Below are positions 26,854 through 36,276 of a DNA stretch of 62,458 nt, piece after piece. The position numbers and the translations under genes were made by a program. The notes under the pieces are model-generated. The model saw only the letters and a program-made list of their open reading frames with translations, made no database searches and had not been told where the DNA came from. Within the stretch, counting starts at the first letter, position 1, and the number at the start of each line of letters is the position of its first letter. The DNA comes from Rikenella microfusus (lineage in GTDB: Bacteria > Bacteroidota > Bacteroidia > Bacteroidales > DYQK01): assembly GCA_020719385.1 (NCBI GenBank), contig DYQK01000004.1, positions 1 to 62,458 of the forward strand, read 5' to 3'.

Positions 26854-28502
26854 AAGCAATGATTCTTGCCGCAGGAAAAGGCACAAGACTGCAACCTTTG
26901 ACGAATTTTCAACCCAAAGCACTCGTTGAGGTGAATGGAAAACCGTTAATTGAAATTTTGATTCAGCGACTGAAAAAATTTGGTTTTAACGAAATCATTA
27001 TCAATTTGCATCATTTTCAAAATCAAATTATCTCTTTTTTGGAGAAAAAAAATTTTTTCGACACAAAAATTGAATTTTCTTTTGAGGAAAATTTGCTCGA
27101 AACAGGCGGCGGGCTGCTCAAAGCATCGCACTTTTTTTTCGATAAAAAACCGTTTCTTTTGCATAATGTTGATGTTTTGTCAGAGATAAATTTGCTCGAT
27201 TTTTATGAGAAACATTGCGAAAACAAAGCATTAGCGACCTTGGCTGTACAGGAAAAAAATTCTGACCGATATTTGCATTTCGATGAACAAAATTTTTTGT
27301 GTGCCTGGCAGAATGTCTCGACTAATGAACTTCGAAAAGTACGAAATCCGAATGGAAATTTGAAAATTGCTGCATTTAGCGGAATCCACGTTGTTGACCC
27401 CAAAATTTTCGATTTGATAACGCAAAAAAATTGTTTCTCTATAATCGAAACTTATCTCAATCTTGCCCCGCAGCACAAAATTGCTCCGTATTTTTACAAA
27501 GAAAATACTCAAGATGTGGGCAAAATTTCTTCGATTTTACAAACTTCGTATCTCGTTGATTCTCCGACTTTTACAGAGATAAAAGAATCTTATGAAAAAA
27601 TTAAACCTTATATTTCTCAAACGCCAGTTTTGTCTTCGCAAAATTTAAACGAATTATTCGGTGCCGAATTGTTTTTCAAGTGTGAAAATTTTCAGAAAAC
27701 AGGAAGTTTTAAGATTCGCGGTGCAACGAATGCAGTTTTTTCGCTTTCAGAAGCCGCAGTAAAGCAAGGAATAATTACTCATTCATCAGGAAATCACGCA
27801 GCGGCAGTAGCTTTTGCAGCGAAACTTCGAGAAACGAAATCTTATATTGTAATGCCCGAAAATTCGCCTGAAGTGAAAAAAGAATCGGTGAAAAATTACG
27901 GTGCAGAAGTATATTTTTGCGAACCAACACTCTCGGCACGCGAGGAAATCTTGAAATTATGGATAGAAAAAACGGGAGCAAATTTTATTCACCCATACGA
28001 CAACGTAAAAGTAATTTGCGGACAAGGAACAATCTCGTTAGAATTTTTGGAGCAAGTTTCGAATCTCGAAATATTACTGATTCCTGTAAGCGGCGGCGGT
28101 TTATTGAGTGGAAATTTGATTGCCGCAAAAGCGTTAAAACCTGATTTAAAAATTTTTGGAGTCGAACCACAAGGAGCCAATGACGCCTTTTTGTCTTTTT
28201 ATGAGAAAAAATTGATAAAACTTGACAAAATCGAGACAATTGCTGACGGTTTGCGTGCCTCGCTCAGTCCTTTGACGTTCAATATTATCTCAAAACTCGC
28301 AGACGGAATAGTTACCGTAAGCGAAGGAGCAATTCTTTGTGCGATGTATTTGTTGGCAGAGAAGTTAAAAATTGTTGCAGAACCTTCGTCAGCAGTGCCT
28401 TTGGCAGCACTTTTGGAAAATAAACTTGAGTTTAAAAACAAAAAAGTCGGAATAATTGTCTCAGGGGGAAATATTGATTTAAAAAATTATTGGAAATTTT
28501 AA
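26850..28502 (+). CDS. Fusion of MurU-like nucleotidyltransferase and serine racemase/threonine dehydratase-like enzyme
   Basis: A 550-residue two-enzyme fusion. Residues 1 to about 235 form a sugar-phosphate nucleotidyltransferase: LAAGKGTRLQPLT (6-18), PK at 22-23, TGGG (85-88) and HNVD with metal ligand D108. The closest resemblance is to MurU, which makes UDP-MurNAc from MurNAc-1-phosphate in cell-wall recycling. From about 245 the chain is a fold-type II PLP enzyme: SFKIRG with PLP lysine K288, HSSGNH with S313 at the position of the second catalytic base of serine racemase (Ser84 in the human enzyme), the phosphate loop SGGGLLSG, and a terminal SGGN. Simple threonine dehydratases usually have SAGNH at the S313 motif, so serine racemization with dehydratase activity is favoured. 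The linker is in frame and shows no sign of a frameshift. Confidence 0.88.
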   Translation: MKAMILAAGKGTRLQPLTNFQPKALVEVNGKPLIEILIQRLKKFGFNEIIINLHHFQNQIISFLEKKNFFDTKIEFSFEENLLETGGGLLKASHFFFDKKPFLLHNVDVLSEINLLDFYEKHCENKALATLAVQEKNSDRYLHFDEQNFLCAWQNVSTNELRKVRNPNGNLKIAAFSGIHVVDPKIFDLITQKNCFSIIETYLNLAPQHKIAPYFYKENTQDVGKISSILQTSYLVDSPTFTEIKESYEKIKPYISQTPVLSSQNLNELFGAELFFKCENFQKTGSFKIRGATNAVFSLSEAAVKQGIITHSSGNHAAAVAFAAKLRETKSYIVMPENSPEVKKESVKNYGAEVYFCEPTLSAREEILKLWIEKTGANFIHPYDNVKVICGQGTISLEFLEQVSNLEILLIPVSGGGLLSGNLIAAKALKPDLKIFGVEPQGANDAFLSFYEKKLIKLDKIETIADGLRASLSPLTFNIISKLADGIVTVSEGAILCAMYLLAEKLKIVAEPSSAVPLAALLENKLEFKNKKVGIIVSGGNIDLKNYWKF

Positions 28503-28547
28503 ATTTTTATATAAAATTTGGAGTTTTATAACAACAAATTTAAAAAA

Positions 28548-28578
28548 CCTGCAAAACTTTTTCAGAAAATTTTGCAGG
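28548..28578 (-). terminator. Terminator between the fusion gene and the DUF2135 gene
   Basis: A 9-base-pair stem (28548-28556 with 28570-28578) lies between convergent genes. On the minus strand it is followed by a T-run, so it serves the DUF2135 gene best. The plus-strand side is A-rich. Confidence 0.75.
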
Positions 28579-28587
28579 TAAAAAATC

Positions 28588-30309
28588 TTAATTGACTTCA
28601 AATTCTATGACGGTAACCATTTCTCCTTCGCGAATTGTACCTCTGTAATCTTTTCGAACGCCTTTGTAAATGACGGTAACATTAAATTCAACTGGTCCTG
28701 AATGTTCAAAATCTTGTCGAATGCAATGTTTGACCTTAATTTTATATTTTCCCTTTGCGGGAGTGTTCCAATATGCGTTTTCTTGAGCGTTTCTGGTCCA
28801 TAAATCTCTCGAAAAACGATTCGTATTTGCGTCAATGTCCAAAGTTCCTGTTCCTCCGTTGCAGGTGTGCGACAACTCTAATGCCCAAACCGTTTGTTTG
28901 CAAGGATCTTCGACATATAAATCTAAATCGTCAAGCGTTTTCCATTGCAAATTGATTCGTAAATCACCTCCTTCGCCCTTAAAATCATCTTGCGGAGGAT
29001 TAGGTGGCGGTGGAGGAGGAGGTGGCGGTGGTGGAGGAGCAACAACTGTCAATGGAATATCTCTGTCATTTTGCGGTGCAGAGAGTAAATCTCCAAAAAT
29101 TTTATTCTGAATTTTTGTATTATTCGTATTGTAACCTGTTTTTGAGGCAACAATGGAGATATTGTCGCTTGCCGCAACATCTGAAACGGCAAAAATTCCT
29201 GACGAATTGCTAAGTTCTGTTCCGCGAAGTGTTCCGTTGATAAAAATTTCGTTTTTTGCACCCGAAATCGGTGAACCATTCGCAGCATCAACATCGCGAA
29301 ACGTTAAACTTTGACGTTTCGGACGCAAATAAAACGTTCTTCCTTCGTTATTGAGTCTAATAAATTGGTCAGCAACAGCGGTTTTCGAAGTGTCGTGATA
29401 AAAAGTTTTCTGTGCAAGAATCTCAATTTTTGCCAAAATCGGAATATTCTCAAAAACACCTTCCCCGACTCCGTTTGTATTTGTTCGCATTGTTATCGCC
29501 CTTTTCCCTTCAATTTTCAACGTAGCAACCGCTGCGGGCAAAGGTTGACGCGTAACTAAATCTTTTACAAAAATCTGAATCATTTTTTTTATCGGCTTCA
29601 GACGCAAAACTCGTTTAACTTTCGTTTCACCGAGCAAATTTTTCACTTCATTTGAGATGCTGTCGCTTTCATAACCATATTTTGAGGCAACAACGTTCAA
29701 TTTTCCGCAATAAATTGCTTTTTTCACCGTAGAATTTCCTGCGACATTCGTAGAATCTTGCGTTTTAGTTTTGTTTGAGGAGAAAATAATTTCTGTTCGC
29801 ATCGTTGCGTCAGGAATTGGTTCAGAATTTTCTTTGTTGATGACTAAAAATTCCAAATCATAACTTCGCAGCGGCAAAGGAATTTGAAGAATTTCTTTGT
29901 GTTTGAGAGAATGAAAAAGTAAAGACAAAGAATCTGCCAAAAAACATTCATTCGAAGCCTCGACAAATGCCTTCGTTTTTGAGTGAAAAATCACTGAATA
30001 AAGCGTATATTTCACACTTTTAAATTCGACAATTCCTTGATTATTGGTTGTATCCTGTTTCTCGACAAGCGATGGTTTTTGCAGAAAACCTTGATAGGTG
30101 TAAGAAAATTTAACATTTGACTTAACTATCGGCGAGAGCGTTGTTGATTCGACAACTTTAAAAATTACATCTTTTTCAAGCGGAATGAACAAAAGCAGCG
30201 GCAGCAAAAGCAGCAAAAACCACAACAGCCACCAATATTTTTTTCGTTTTAATGTTACAACGTATTCCGTTTGATTTTCTTGAAAAGGGAATTTCGTTTG
30301 TGCTTTCAT
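28588..30309 (-). CDS. Membrane-anchored protein with carboxypeptidase-like repeats and C-terminal DUF2135 domain
   Basis: A 573-residue protein. A short cytosolic N-terminus is followed by one strong transmembrane helix (about 25-43), giving a type II membrane anchor. The outer part has several carboxypeptidase-regulatory-like beta-sandwich segments (about 60-400, with phrases such as VKDLVTRQPLPAA and DAANGSPISGA). A run of 12 prolines forms a rigid linker at about 430. The C-terminal domain is YfaP/DUF2135-like (DLDLYVEDPC, GTLDIDANTN, NAYWNTPAKGKYKIKV). The ATG at 30309 is preferred to the longer ORF start. Function is unknown; a cell-envelope ligand-binding role is inferred from the domain types. 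Confidence 0.75.
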   Translation of the reverse strand: MKAQTKFPFQENQTEYVVTLKRKKYWWLLWFLLLLLPLLLFIPLEKDVIFKVVESTTLSPIVKSNVKFSYTYQGFLQKPSLVEKQDTTNNQGIVEFKSVKYTLYSVIFHSKTKAFVEASNECFLADSLSLLFHSLKHKEILQIPLPLRSYDLEFLVINKENSEPIPDATMRTEIIFSSNKTKTQDSTNVAGNSTVKKAIYCGKLNVVASKYGYESDSISNEVKNLLGETKVKRVLRLKPIKKMIQIFVKDLVTRQPLPAAVATLKIEGKRAITMRTNTNGVGEGVFENIPILAKIEILAQKTFYHDTSKTAVADQFIRLNNEGRTFYLRPKRQSLTFRDVDAANGSPISGAKNEIFINGTLRGTELSNSSGIFAVSDVAASDNISIVASKTGYNTNNTKIQNKIFGDLLSAPQNDRDIPLTVVAPPPPPPPPPPPPNPPQDDFKGEGGDLRINLQWKTLDDLDLYVEDPCKQTVWALELSHTCNGGTGTLDIDANTNRFSRDLWTRNAQENAYWNTPAKGKYKIKVKHCIRQDFEHSGPVEFNVTVIYKGVRKDYRGTIREGEMVTVIEFEVN

Positions 30310-30382
30310 AGAAAAATTTACAAAGAATCCGCAAGGTTGATGTTTCAAACCTCACGGAATTTTTTTTGACAAATGTGAAATT

Positions 30383-33300
30383 TTATAATTTCTTTTTTAT
30401 TTCAGTTTCTTGGAACGCTTCAATAATATCGCCTTCTTTGATGTCGTTGAAGTTTTTGATTCCGATTCCGCAGTCCATTCCTTTCTGTACTTCTTTGATG
30501 TCATCTTTGAATCGTTTTAACGACAGAATTTCTCCTGTATAAACAACAATTCCATTTCGCACAAGATGTACTCTCGAACTTCTCGTGATTTTTCCGTCAA
30601 CAATCATACAGCCCGCAATAGTTCCGACTTTCGTAATTTTGAAAACACTTCGCACCTCGGCGGCTCCAAGCGTTTCCTGTTTAATCTCAGGAGCAAGCAT
30701 TCCTTCGATGGCTTGAGTAATTTCCTCTATTGCGTCATAAATAATAGAATACAAACGGATGTCAATACCTTCTTTTTCTGCTAATTTCTTTGCATTTAAC
30801 GAAGGTCGAACTTGAAAACCAACAATAATTGCGTTAGAAGCGGCAGCAAGCATTACGTCTGACTCTGATATTTGCCCGACGGCTTTGTGAATGATTCGTA
30901 CCTGAATTTGTGTTGTTGAAAGTTTTAAAAGTGCGTCTGAGATTGCTTCGACGGTTCCGTCAACATCGCCTTTTGCGATAATATTGAGTTCTTTGAAGTT
31001 TTCAATTTTGCGGCGGCGACCAATCTCTTCCAACGTGATATGTTTTTGAGTTCGAATATCCATTTCGCGTTGAATTTGTTCGCGTTTTGTAGCAATCTCT
31101 TTTGCATCTTTTTCGCTTTCGAGAACCGTGAAAATGTCGCCATCTTGTGGTGCGCCGTTTAATCCCAACACTTGGACAGGTTCTGAGGGACCAGCAACTT
31201 TGATTTTTTGCCCTCTTTCGTTGTACATCGCCTTGACTTTTCCATAATGACTTCCTGCCAAAATAATGTCACCTTGATGTAAAGTGCCTGTCTGAATCAA
31301 AATTGTTGCGACATAACCTTTTCCTTTGTCTAACGTTGAAACAATAACGGTTCCTTTTGGTCGGCGATTTGGATTTGCTTTTAAATCAAGAAGTTCTGCT
31401 TCGAAAAGTACTTTTTCTAAGAGTTTCTCAACGTTGATTCCTTTTTTTGCGGCGATTTCTTGAGACTGATATTTTCCGCCCCAATCTTCGACTAACAAAT
31501 TCATTTTTGCCAGTTGTTCCTTAATTTTTTCGGGCAAAGCGGCAGGTTTGTCGATTTTATTTATCGCAAAAACGATGGGAACGCCTGCGGCTTGCGCATG
31601 GTGAATTGCCTCAACGGTTTGCGGCATTACGTTGTCGTCGGCTGCGATAACAATAATTGCAATGTCCGTGACTTTTGCACCTCTTGCTCGCATTGCGGTA
31701 AAGGCTTCGTGTCCTGGAGTGTCGAGAAATGTGATATTTTTTCCATCGCCCAAAGAGACGTGATAAGCACCGATATGTTGCGTTATTCCGCCTGCTTCTC
31801 CTGCGATAACATTCGTTTTGCGAATATAGTCCAACAACGAGGTTTTTCCATGGTCGACGTGTCCCATAACGGTAACAATAGGAGCGCGTGGTTTTAAATC
31901 TTGAAGATTATCTATCTCTTCTTCTAATGTTTGTTGTCCCTCAACACTAATAAATTCTACTTTATACCCAAATTCGTCGGCAATTAAACTGATGGTTTCA
32001 GCACCAAGTCGTTGATTTATAGAAACTTTAACATCTAAACTTAAACATGCTTCAATAACTTTATTCACAGGAATATTCATCATTGTTGATAATTCGTTAG
32101 CCGAGATAAATTCGGTAACTTTCAAAATATTTTTATCTTGTTCAAGTTTAGCCATTTCTTCTTGCATTCGAGTGCGAATTTCGTCTCGTTTTTCGCGTTT
32201 ATATTTCGAAGATTTGCTTTTGGGCTTCGAAGTTAAACGGGCAAGAGTTTCTTTTACTTGTTTTTGAATATCGTCATCGTTAATTTCGATTTTTACGCGT
32301 TTTTTCTTTTTCAGACTTGCGTTTTTATTTTGCTGTTGCTGCTGCTGCAATTTATTGCGTTCAGCAAAAGAGGTAACCTTGGTTGCGGGTTTATTGCTGT
32401 TGTTGGTTGTGGAGGTAGAGGTCGTTCTTACCTGTACTCTTTCAGGTGGTTTGTTTCGTTGGTCGTTTCTGCGTGAAGTTTGGTCGTTAAAATTACGATT
32501 TTTATTAAAAGGACGTTGCTGCTGCTGTTGATGCGAATCTCGTTCTTTGTTCACTTTATTTTCGTCACCTTCTTTTTCGCGAATCTTAGAGATAGATTTT
32601 GAAATATCATCTTTCTTTTCCTTCTCTAATTGTTTTCTCTCCTTCGCTTGATTTTCTCGAATAGTACGTTCCTTTGCTTTTCGTTCGTCTTCGCGCTCTT
32701 TGCGAGTCTTCTTTGGGGGACGAGTACGTTGATTTAACGCATCTAAATCAATTTTCCCAACAACTTTCAACTCCGGACCATCAGATTTCTCTTTATTAAG
32801 AGTATTTGCGGTGATATAAATCGGCGTATCAAGATTCGAAATTTGTTCCTCAAGAGTTTTTTTATCAACAGTTTTCTGCTCTTGCTTAACATTTTTATCT
32901 TTTTGAGAAAAATTGTTACTGCGAAAACTGTTGTTGCGAGAATTATTATAGGAAGAATTGTTGTTATTCTGTCCATCATTTCGATTTCCTTGATTCTGAT
33001 TTGAAGAATTGTTGTTATTCTGTCCATCATTTCGATTTCCTTGATTCTGATTTGAAGAATTGTTGTTGTCATTATATCGACCACTGCCGCCTCCGCGACG
33101 ACGATTTCTGCCTCGCCCGCGACGATTATTGTTGTTATTTTGGTTGGAATTATTGTTTTGCGAATCTTTTTCGGAACGAGAGTTCTCCTCTTTTTTCGAA
33201 GAATCATTCTTCTCTTGCGAATAACGACTCTTATTGAAGGCATTTAAGTCAATTTTTCCCAAAATTTTTACACCTTCCTTCTTTTCAGGATTTTCCTCTT

Positions 33301-33649
33301 TTTGCGGAGGGACAAGAACTTTTCTTCCACTGACATCTTTGATTAAAATGTCAGCAGTTTCTTGCTTCGTTTCATCTTGCTTATGTTTATTCCTAAGATT
33401 ATCAAGCGAAACGGTCTCTTTCTTCTCTCGAACTTTATGAAAATCTATACGTTCTGTCTCGCGTTTGCTCTTGAGGTCAGAATTGTATTCTTTCTGCAAC
33501 ATTTCATAATATTCGAGAGGAATTTTATTATTAGGATTGGAATCGAGTTGCAATCCTTTTTTGTTCAAAAATTCAACAATTGTAGAAATACCAACGTTAA
33601 ACTCTTTTGCGACTGCATGCAGTCGAATGATTTTGTTTGAATCCGCCAT
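30383..33649 (-). CDS. infB: Translation initiation factor IF-2
   Basis: A 1088-residue GTPase that delivers initiator fMet-tRNA to the 30S ribosome. The short IF2_N domain is at the N-terminus ([22 protein letters not shown]). A very long, low-complexity, charged and Asn/Gln/Gly/Arg-rich linker follows (about 60-470). The GTPase core has G1 GHVDHGKT at 596-603, DTPGHEAF and NKID. Domains II to IV run to the end. The linker contains two exact 51-base units encoding a Asn/Gln/Gly/Asp repeat. The start ATG lies 43 bases downstream of a minus-strand TATATTTG box. nusA and rbfA, frequent infB neighbours, are absent. Confidence 0.98.
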   Translation of the reverse strand: MADSNKIIRLHAVAKEFNVGISTIVEFLNKKGLQLDSNPNNKIPLEYYEMLQKEYNSDLKSKRETERIDFHKVREKKETVSLDNLRNKHKQDETKQETADILIKDVSGRKVLVPPQKEENPEKKEGVKILGKIDLNAFNKSRYSQEKNDSSKKEENSRSEKDSQNNNSNQNNNNNRRGRGRNRRRGGGSGRYNDNNNSSNQNQGNRNDGQNNNNSSNQNQGNRNDGQNNNNSSYNNSRNNSFRSNNFSQKDKNVKQEQKTVDKKTLEEQISNLDTPIYITANTLNKEKSDGPELKVVGKIDLDALNQRTRPPKKTRKEREDERKAKERTIRENQAKERKQLEKEKKDDISKSISKIREKEGDENKVNKERDSHQQQQQRPFNKNRNFNDQTSRRNDQRNKPPERVQVRTTSTSTTNNSNKPATKVTSFAERNKLQQQQQQNKNASLKKKKRVKIEINDDDIQKQVKETLARLTSKPKSKSSKYKREKRDEIRTRMQEEMAKLEQDKNILKVTEFISANELSTMMNIPVNKVIEACLSLDVKVSINQRLGAETISLIADEFGYKVEFISVEGQQTLEEEIDNLQDLKPRAPIVTVMGHVDHGKTSLLDYIRKTNVIAGEAGGITQHIGAYHVSLGDGKNITFLDTPGHEAFTAMRARGAKVTDIAIIVIAADDNVMPQTVEAIHHAQAAGVPIVFAINKIDKPAALPEKIKEQLAKMNLLVEDWGGKYQSQEIAAKKGINVEKLLEKVLFEAELLDLKANPNRRPKGTVIVSTLDKGKGYVATILIQTGTLHQGDIILAGSHYGKVKAMYNERGQKIKVAGPSEPVQVLGLNGAPQDGDIFTVLESEKDAKEIATKREQIQREMDIRTQKHITLEEIGRRRKIENFKELNIIAKGDVDGTVEAISDALLKLSTTQIQVRIIHKAVGQISESDVMLAAASNAIIVGFQVRPSLNAKKLAEKEGIDIRLYSIIYDAIEEITQAIEGMLAPEIKQETLGAAEVRSVFKITKVGTIAGCMIVDGKITRSSRVHLVRNGIVVYTGEILSLKRFKDDIKEVQKGMDCGIGIKNFNDIKEGDIIEAFQETEIKKKL
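32952..33053 (-). repeat. Two tandem 51-base units in the infB linker
   Basis: Copies at 32952-33002 and 33003-33053, with a third partial start at 33054. Each encodes 17 residues rich in Asn, Ser, Gln, Gly and Asp. In-frame tandem duplication in an intrinsically disordered linker. Confidence 0.9.
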
Positions 33650-33692
33650 ACAATATTTTTTCCAGCCGAAATAATTGCATTAATTTGCGGGG

Positions 33693-33700
33693 CAAATATA
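33693..33700 (-). promoter_or_regulatory. -7 box (TATATTTG) for infB
   Basis: Minus-strand TATATTTG within the 207-base divergent region between infB and mnmH. Confidence 0.65.
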
Positions 33701-33807
33701 AGTAAAATTTTTATTAAAAAAGCACTTTTTATAAAAAAAAATTATTTTATTTTATAATTTTTTTTATAACTCTTTTATTTTCAAAGACTTACAATTTAAA
33801 AATTATT

Positions 33808-33837
33808 TTGTAAAGTTTAAAATTTGTTTTATTTTTG
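33808..33837 (+). promoter_or_regulatory. Consensus promoter of mnmH
   Basis: TTG at 33808-33810, exactly 19 bases, TATTTTTG at 33830-33837, 20 bases before the ATG at 33857. Confidence 0.85.
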
Positions 33838-33856
33838 TAAAAAATTTTTCTAAAAT

Positions 33857-34897
33857 ATGGAAAAAATCGAAATCTCTGAATTCTTGCAGCAGGCAAAAAA
33901 TCTGCCGATTATTGATGTGCGTTCTCCTGCAGAATTTTCGCAAGGACACATTCCGTCAGCGTTTAATATTCCTTTGTTCAACGACGAGGAACGAGCCGCA
34001 GTGGGTACAACTTACACAAAAATTAACAAAGAAGCCGCAGTTTTATTAGGGCTTGAAATTGTTGGGAAAAAATTGGCAGAAATGGTGCGGCAGGCTCGAA
34101 AAAAAGCGAAAAATCAACAACTTTTAGTGCATTGCTGGCGGGGCGGAATGCGAAGTGAAAGTGTTGCGTGGCTTTTAGAACTTGCAGGAATGAAAATTAA
34201 ACTTTTAAATGGCGGCTATAAATCGTATCGAAATTTTATTCGCAAAGATTTTGAACGAAAAGCGAATCTCATTGTTGTTGCGGGAATGACGGGAACAGGA
34301 AAAACTGAAATTTTACAACATTTTAAAAAACTCGGACAGCAAGTTATTGATTTAGAAGCACTTGCGAATCACAAAGGTTCGGCATTTGGTGCGTTGGGAC
34401 AGGAAAAACAACCGACCAATGAACAATTTGAGAATAATTTATACGATATTTGGCAGCATTTTGATTTTGAAAAACCGATATTTCTCGAAGATGAAAGTGA
34501 AAAAATTGGCAATATTACGTTACCGAAATCATTTTTTTTACAGATTCGAAATGCGAAAACTTTGCAAATTATCTTAGACAAAAACATTCGTCTTAGTCGG
34601 CTTTGCAAGGAATATGCGTTTTTTGACAAAGAAATTTTAAAAGATTCGGTTTTAAAAATTTCGAAACGTTTAGGAAGTTTATTGACTCAAACAATTATTC
34701 AACACATTGATAATCAAGAGTTTAATTTTGCTGTTGAGAAAATTTTGTCTTATTATGACAAAACTTATTTTTACGGTATTTCTCTTCGAGACGAAAAAAC
34801 TTTACAAACAATAGAGTTAAATAATGAAAATATGTACCTCAATGCTCAAATTATTTTTGAAAAAACAAAAAACTTTTGTGAAAAATTTAATTTTTGA
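33857..34897 (+). CDS. mnmH: tRNA 2-selenouridine synthase (rhodanese + P-loop)
   Basis: A 346-residue enzyme that converts wobble 2-thiouridine of Lys, Glu and Gln tRNAs to 2-selenouridine through a geranylated intermediate. The N-terminal rhodanese domain carries the catalytic C93 in HCWRGGMRSES. The family hallmarks ERAAVGTTYTK and GGYKSYR are present. The P-loop domain has GMTGTGKT (143-150) followed by the typical LEALANHKGSAFGALG segment. Length matches the family (about 340-370). It has its own consensus promoter and shares a terminator with the convergent alcohol dehydrogenase gene. The selenophosphate donor gene selD is not in the window. Confidence 0.95.
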   Translation: MEKIEISEFLQQAKNLPIIDVRSPAEFSQGHIPSAFNIPLFNDEERAAVGTTYTKINKEAAVLLGLEIVGKKLAEMVRQARKKAKNQQLLVHCWRGGMRSESVAWLLELAGMKIKLLNGGYKSYRNFIRKDFERKANLIVVAGMTGTGKTEILQHFKKLGQQVIDLEALANHKGSAFGALGQEKQPTNEQFENNLYDIWQHFDFEKPIFLEDESEKIGNITLPKSFFLQIRNAKTLQIILDKNIRLSRLCKEYAFFDKEILKDSVLKISKRLGSLLTQTIIQHIDNQEFNFAVEKILSYYDKTYFYGISLRDEKTLQTIELNNENMYLNAQIIFEKTKNFCEKFNF

Positions 34898-35018
34898 AAA
34901 AACGAAAAATATGTCTTATTCAGTTTATATTTTGCAAGATGTTGTTGAAACTTTTCAATTAAAATTTCGAGATTTCTCAAAAAATTTAATTTTTTGAGAT
35001 TATTTTTTCAAAAAAAAA

Positions 35019-35061
35019 GTATCTCTTTCGCTTGAAAACAAAAGAGATACAATTTTTTTTT
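35019..35061. terminator. Bidirectional terminator between mnmH and the alcohol dehydrogenase gene
   Basis: A 10-base-pair stem (35019-35028 with 35041-35050) with a 12-base loop, preceded by an A-run and followed by a T-run, so it can stop transcription from both sides. Confidence 0.9.
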
Positions 35062-36238
35062 ACAAAGATTTTTTCAAAATTTCGAGAATGTCAGGTTTTG
35101 CAAGACGTCTGAACAAACCAATTGCTCCTGTTGCTCCGCCTAATCTCACTGCTTTTGCTGCCATTTCCTCAAGACGCAATTCGTCAATACCTACTTCTCG
35201 CAAATTCATTGGAATTCCGAGAGAAGCAAAAAATTCATACGTTTTTGCGATACTTTTGTGGGCAATATCTGAGGCACTTCCTTCTTGAATATTCCAAACA
35301 TTGCGTCCGTAATCTGCAAATTTTTCGATATTGTCGTTTCGCAAAACGTATTCCATCCATCTTGGAGTGAGAATTGCCAAACCGATTCCGTGAGTAAGGT
35401 CATAAATGGCACTTAATTCGTGTTCGATGAAGTGAACCGCCCAATCTCCGCCGTCTTTTCCTAAACCTATCATCGTATTTAACGCAAGACTGCTTGCCCA
35501 CATTAAATTGGCTCGTGCTTCGTAATTTTCGGGTTCTTTCACTGCTATTGGTCCGTATTTGATACAAACTTTTAACAATGCCTCGGCTAATCTGTCGGGA
35601 ACATCTGAAGCGGTTAAATTGCTGAAATATTGTTCAAAAATATGACTCATAATGTCAGCAGTGCCTGCCGCTGTGTGATGTGCGTTGACAGAAATAGTGT
35701 AAGTTGGGTCGAGAATTGAGAATTTGGGACGTAATGCTTCGGAATAAGTGGGAAATTTATCTAACATTTCGTCGTTGCTCATTACAGAGAAACCGTTCAT
35801 TTCAGAACCCGTTGCTGCCAAAGTCATAATTGCTCCGAGAGGTAAGGCTTGCGTTGCGGCTGCTTTTCCACAGAAGAAATCCCAGCAATCTCCGTCATAT
35901 AAAGCACCTCCAGCAATAGTTTTTGCACAGTCTAACGTACTTCCGCCGCCAACGGCTAATACGAAATCAAGTTTATTTTCTTTGCATAAACGCACTCCTT
36001 CTCTTGCACTTGTGATTCGAGGATTTGGTTGAACGCCTGAAAGTTCTTTGAAAAATATTCCTTCAGCGTTTAATTGCGAAACAACTGCGTTATGGAGACC
36101 AATTTTTTTGATACTTCCACCGCCGTAAACCAATAAAACGCGGTTTCCTCCGAAAGATTTTATTTCTCTCGCAAGATTCGAAACTTGACCTTTACCAAAT
36201 AAAACTTTAGTGGGAATGTGATAAACGAAATTTAACAT
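35060..36238 (-). CDS. yqhD: Iron-containing alcohol dehydrogenase, YqhD/BdhA type
   Basis: A 392-residue group III alcohol dehydrogenase, probably an NADPH-dependent aldehyde reductase. The nucleotide-binding segment GGGSIKKIG (39-47) and the GGGSTLDCAK motif (97-106) match YqhD/butanol dehydrogenases. Metal-ligand regions are DIMSHIFEQYF (Asp and His) and EHELSAIYDLTHGIGLA (two His). Length is standard for the group. It reduces reactive or fermentation aldehydes in the cytosol. No clear promoter is seen in the 38 bases after the DUF1828 gene, so it may be the last gene of that transcript. Confidence 0.93.
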   Translation of the reverse strand: MLNFVYHIPTKVLFGKGQVSNLAREIKSFGGNRVLLVYGGGSIKKIGLHNAVVSQLNAEGIFFKELSGVQPNPRITSAREGVRLCKENKLDFVLAVGGGSTLDCAKTIAGGALYDGDCWDFFCGKAAATQALPLGAIMTLAATGSEMNGFSVMSNDEMLDKFPTYSEALRPKFSILDPTYTISVNAHHTAAGTADIMSHIFEQYFSNLTASDVPDRLAEALLKVCIKYGPIAVKEPENYEARANLMWASSLALNTMIGLGKDGGDWAVHFIEHELSAIYDLTHGIGLAILTPRWMEYVLRNDNIEKFADYGRNVWNIQEGSASDIAHKSIAKTYEFFASLGIPMNLREVGIDELRLEEMAAKAVRLGGATGAIGLFRRLAKPDILEILKKSL

Positions 36239-36276
36239 TTTCTGTTCGTTGATTTTAAAAGTTTTTAAATAAAAAT

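Noticed and set aside
26800-26860. Possible frameshift hiding a kinase domain after the sensor gene
   Set aside because: The downstream sequence in all frames is accounted for by the MurU-like enzyme, which starts with a normal N-terminus at the overlapping ATG.
28835-29110. Plus-strand ORF with a long polyglycine run
   Set aside because: It is the antisense of the polyproline linker of the DUF2135 protein.
30310-30382. Possible terminator between infB and the DUF2135 gene
   Set aside because: Only an imperfect stem with mismatches and no proper T-run; too weak to list.
32767-33243. 158-codon Ile/Arg-rich ORF within infB
   Set aside because: Shadow frame of the low-complexity IF-2 linker.
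34911-34997. 28-codon frame after mnmH
   Set aside because: Low-complexity, no support beyond an ATG; lies before the shared terminator.
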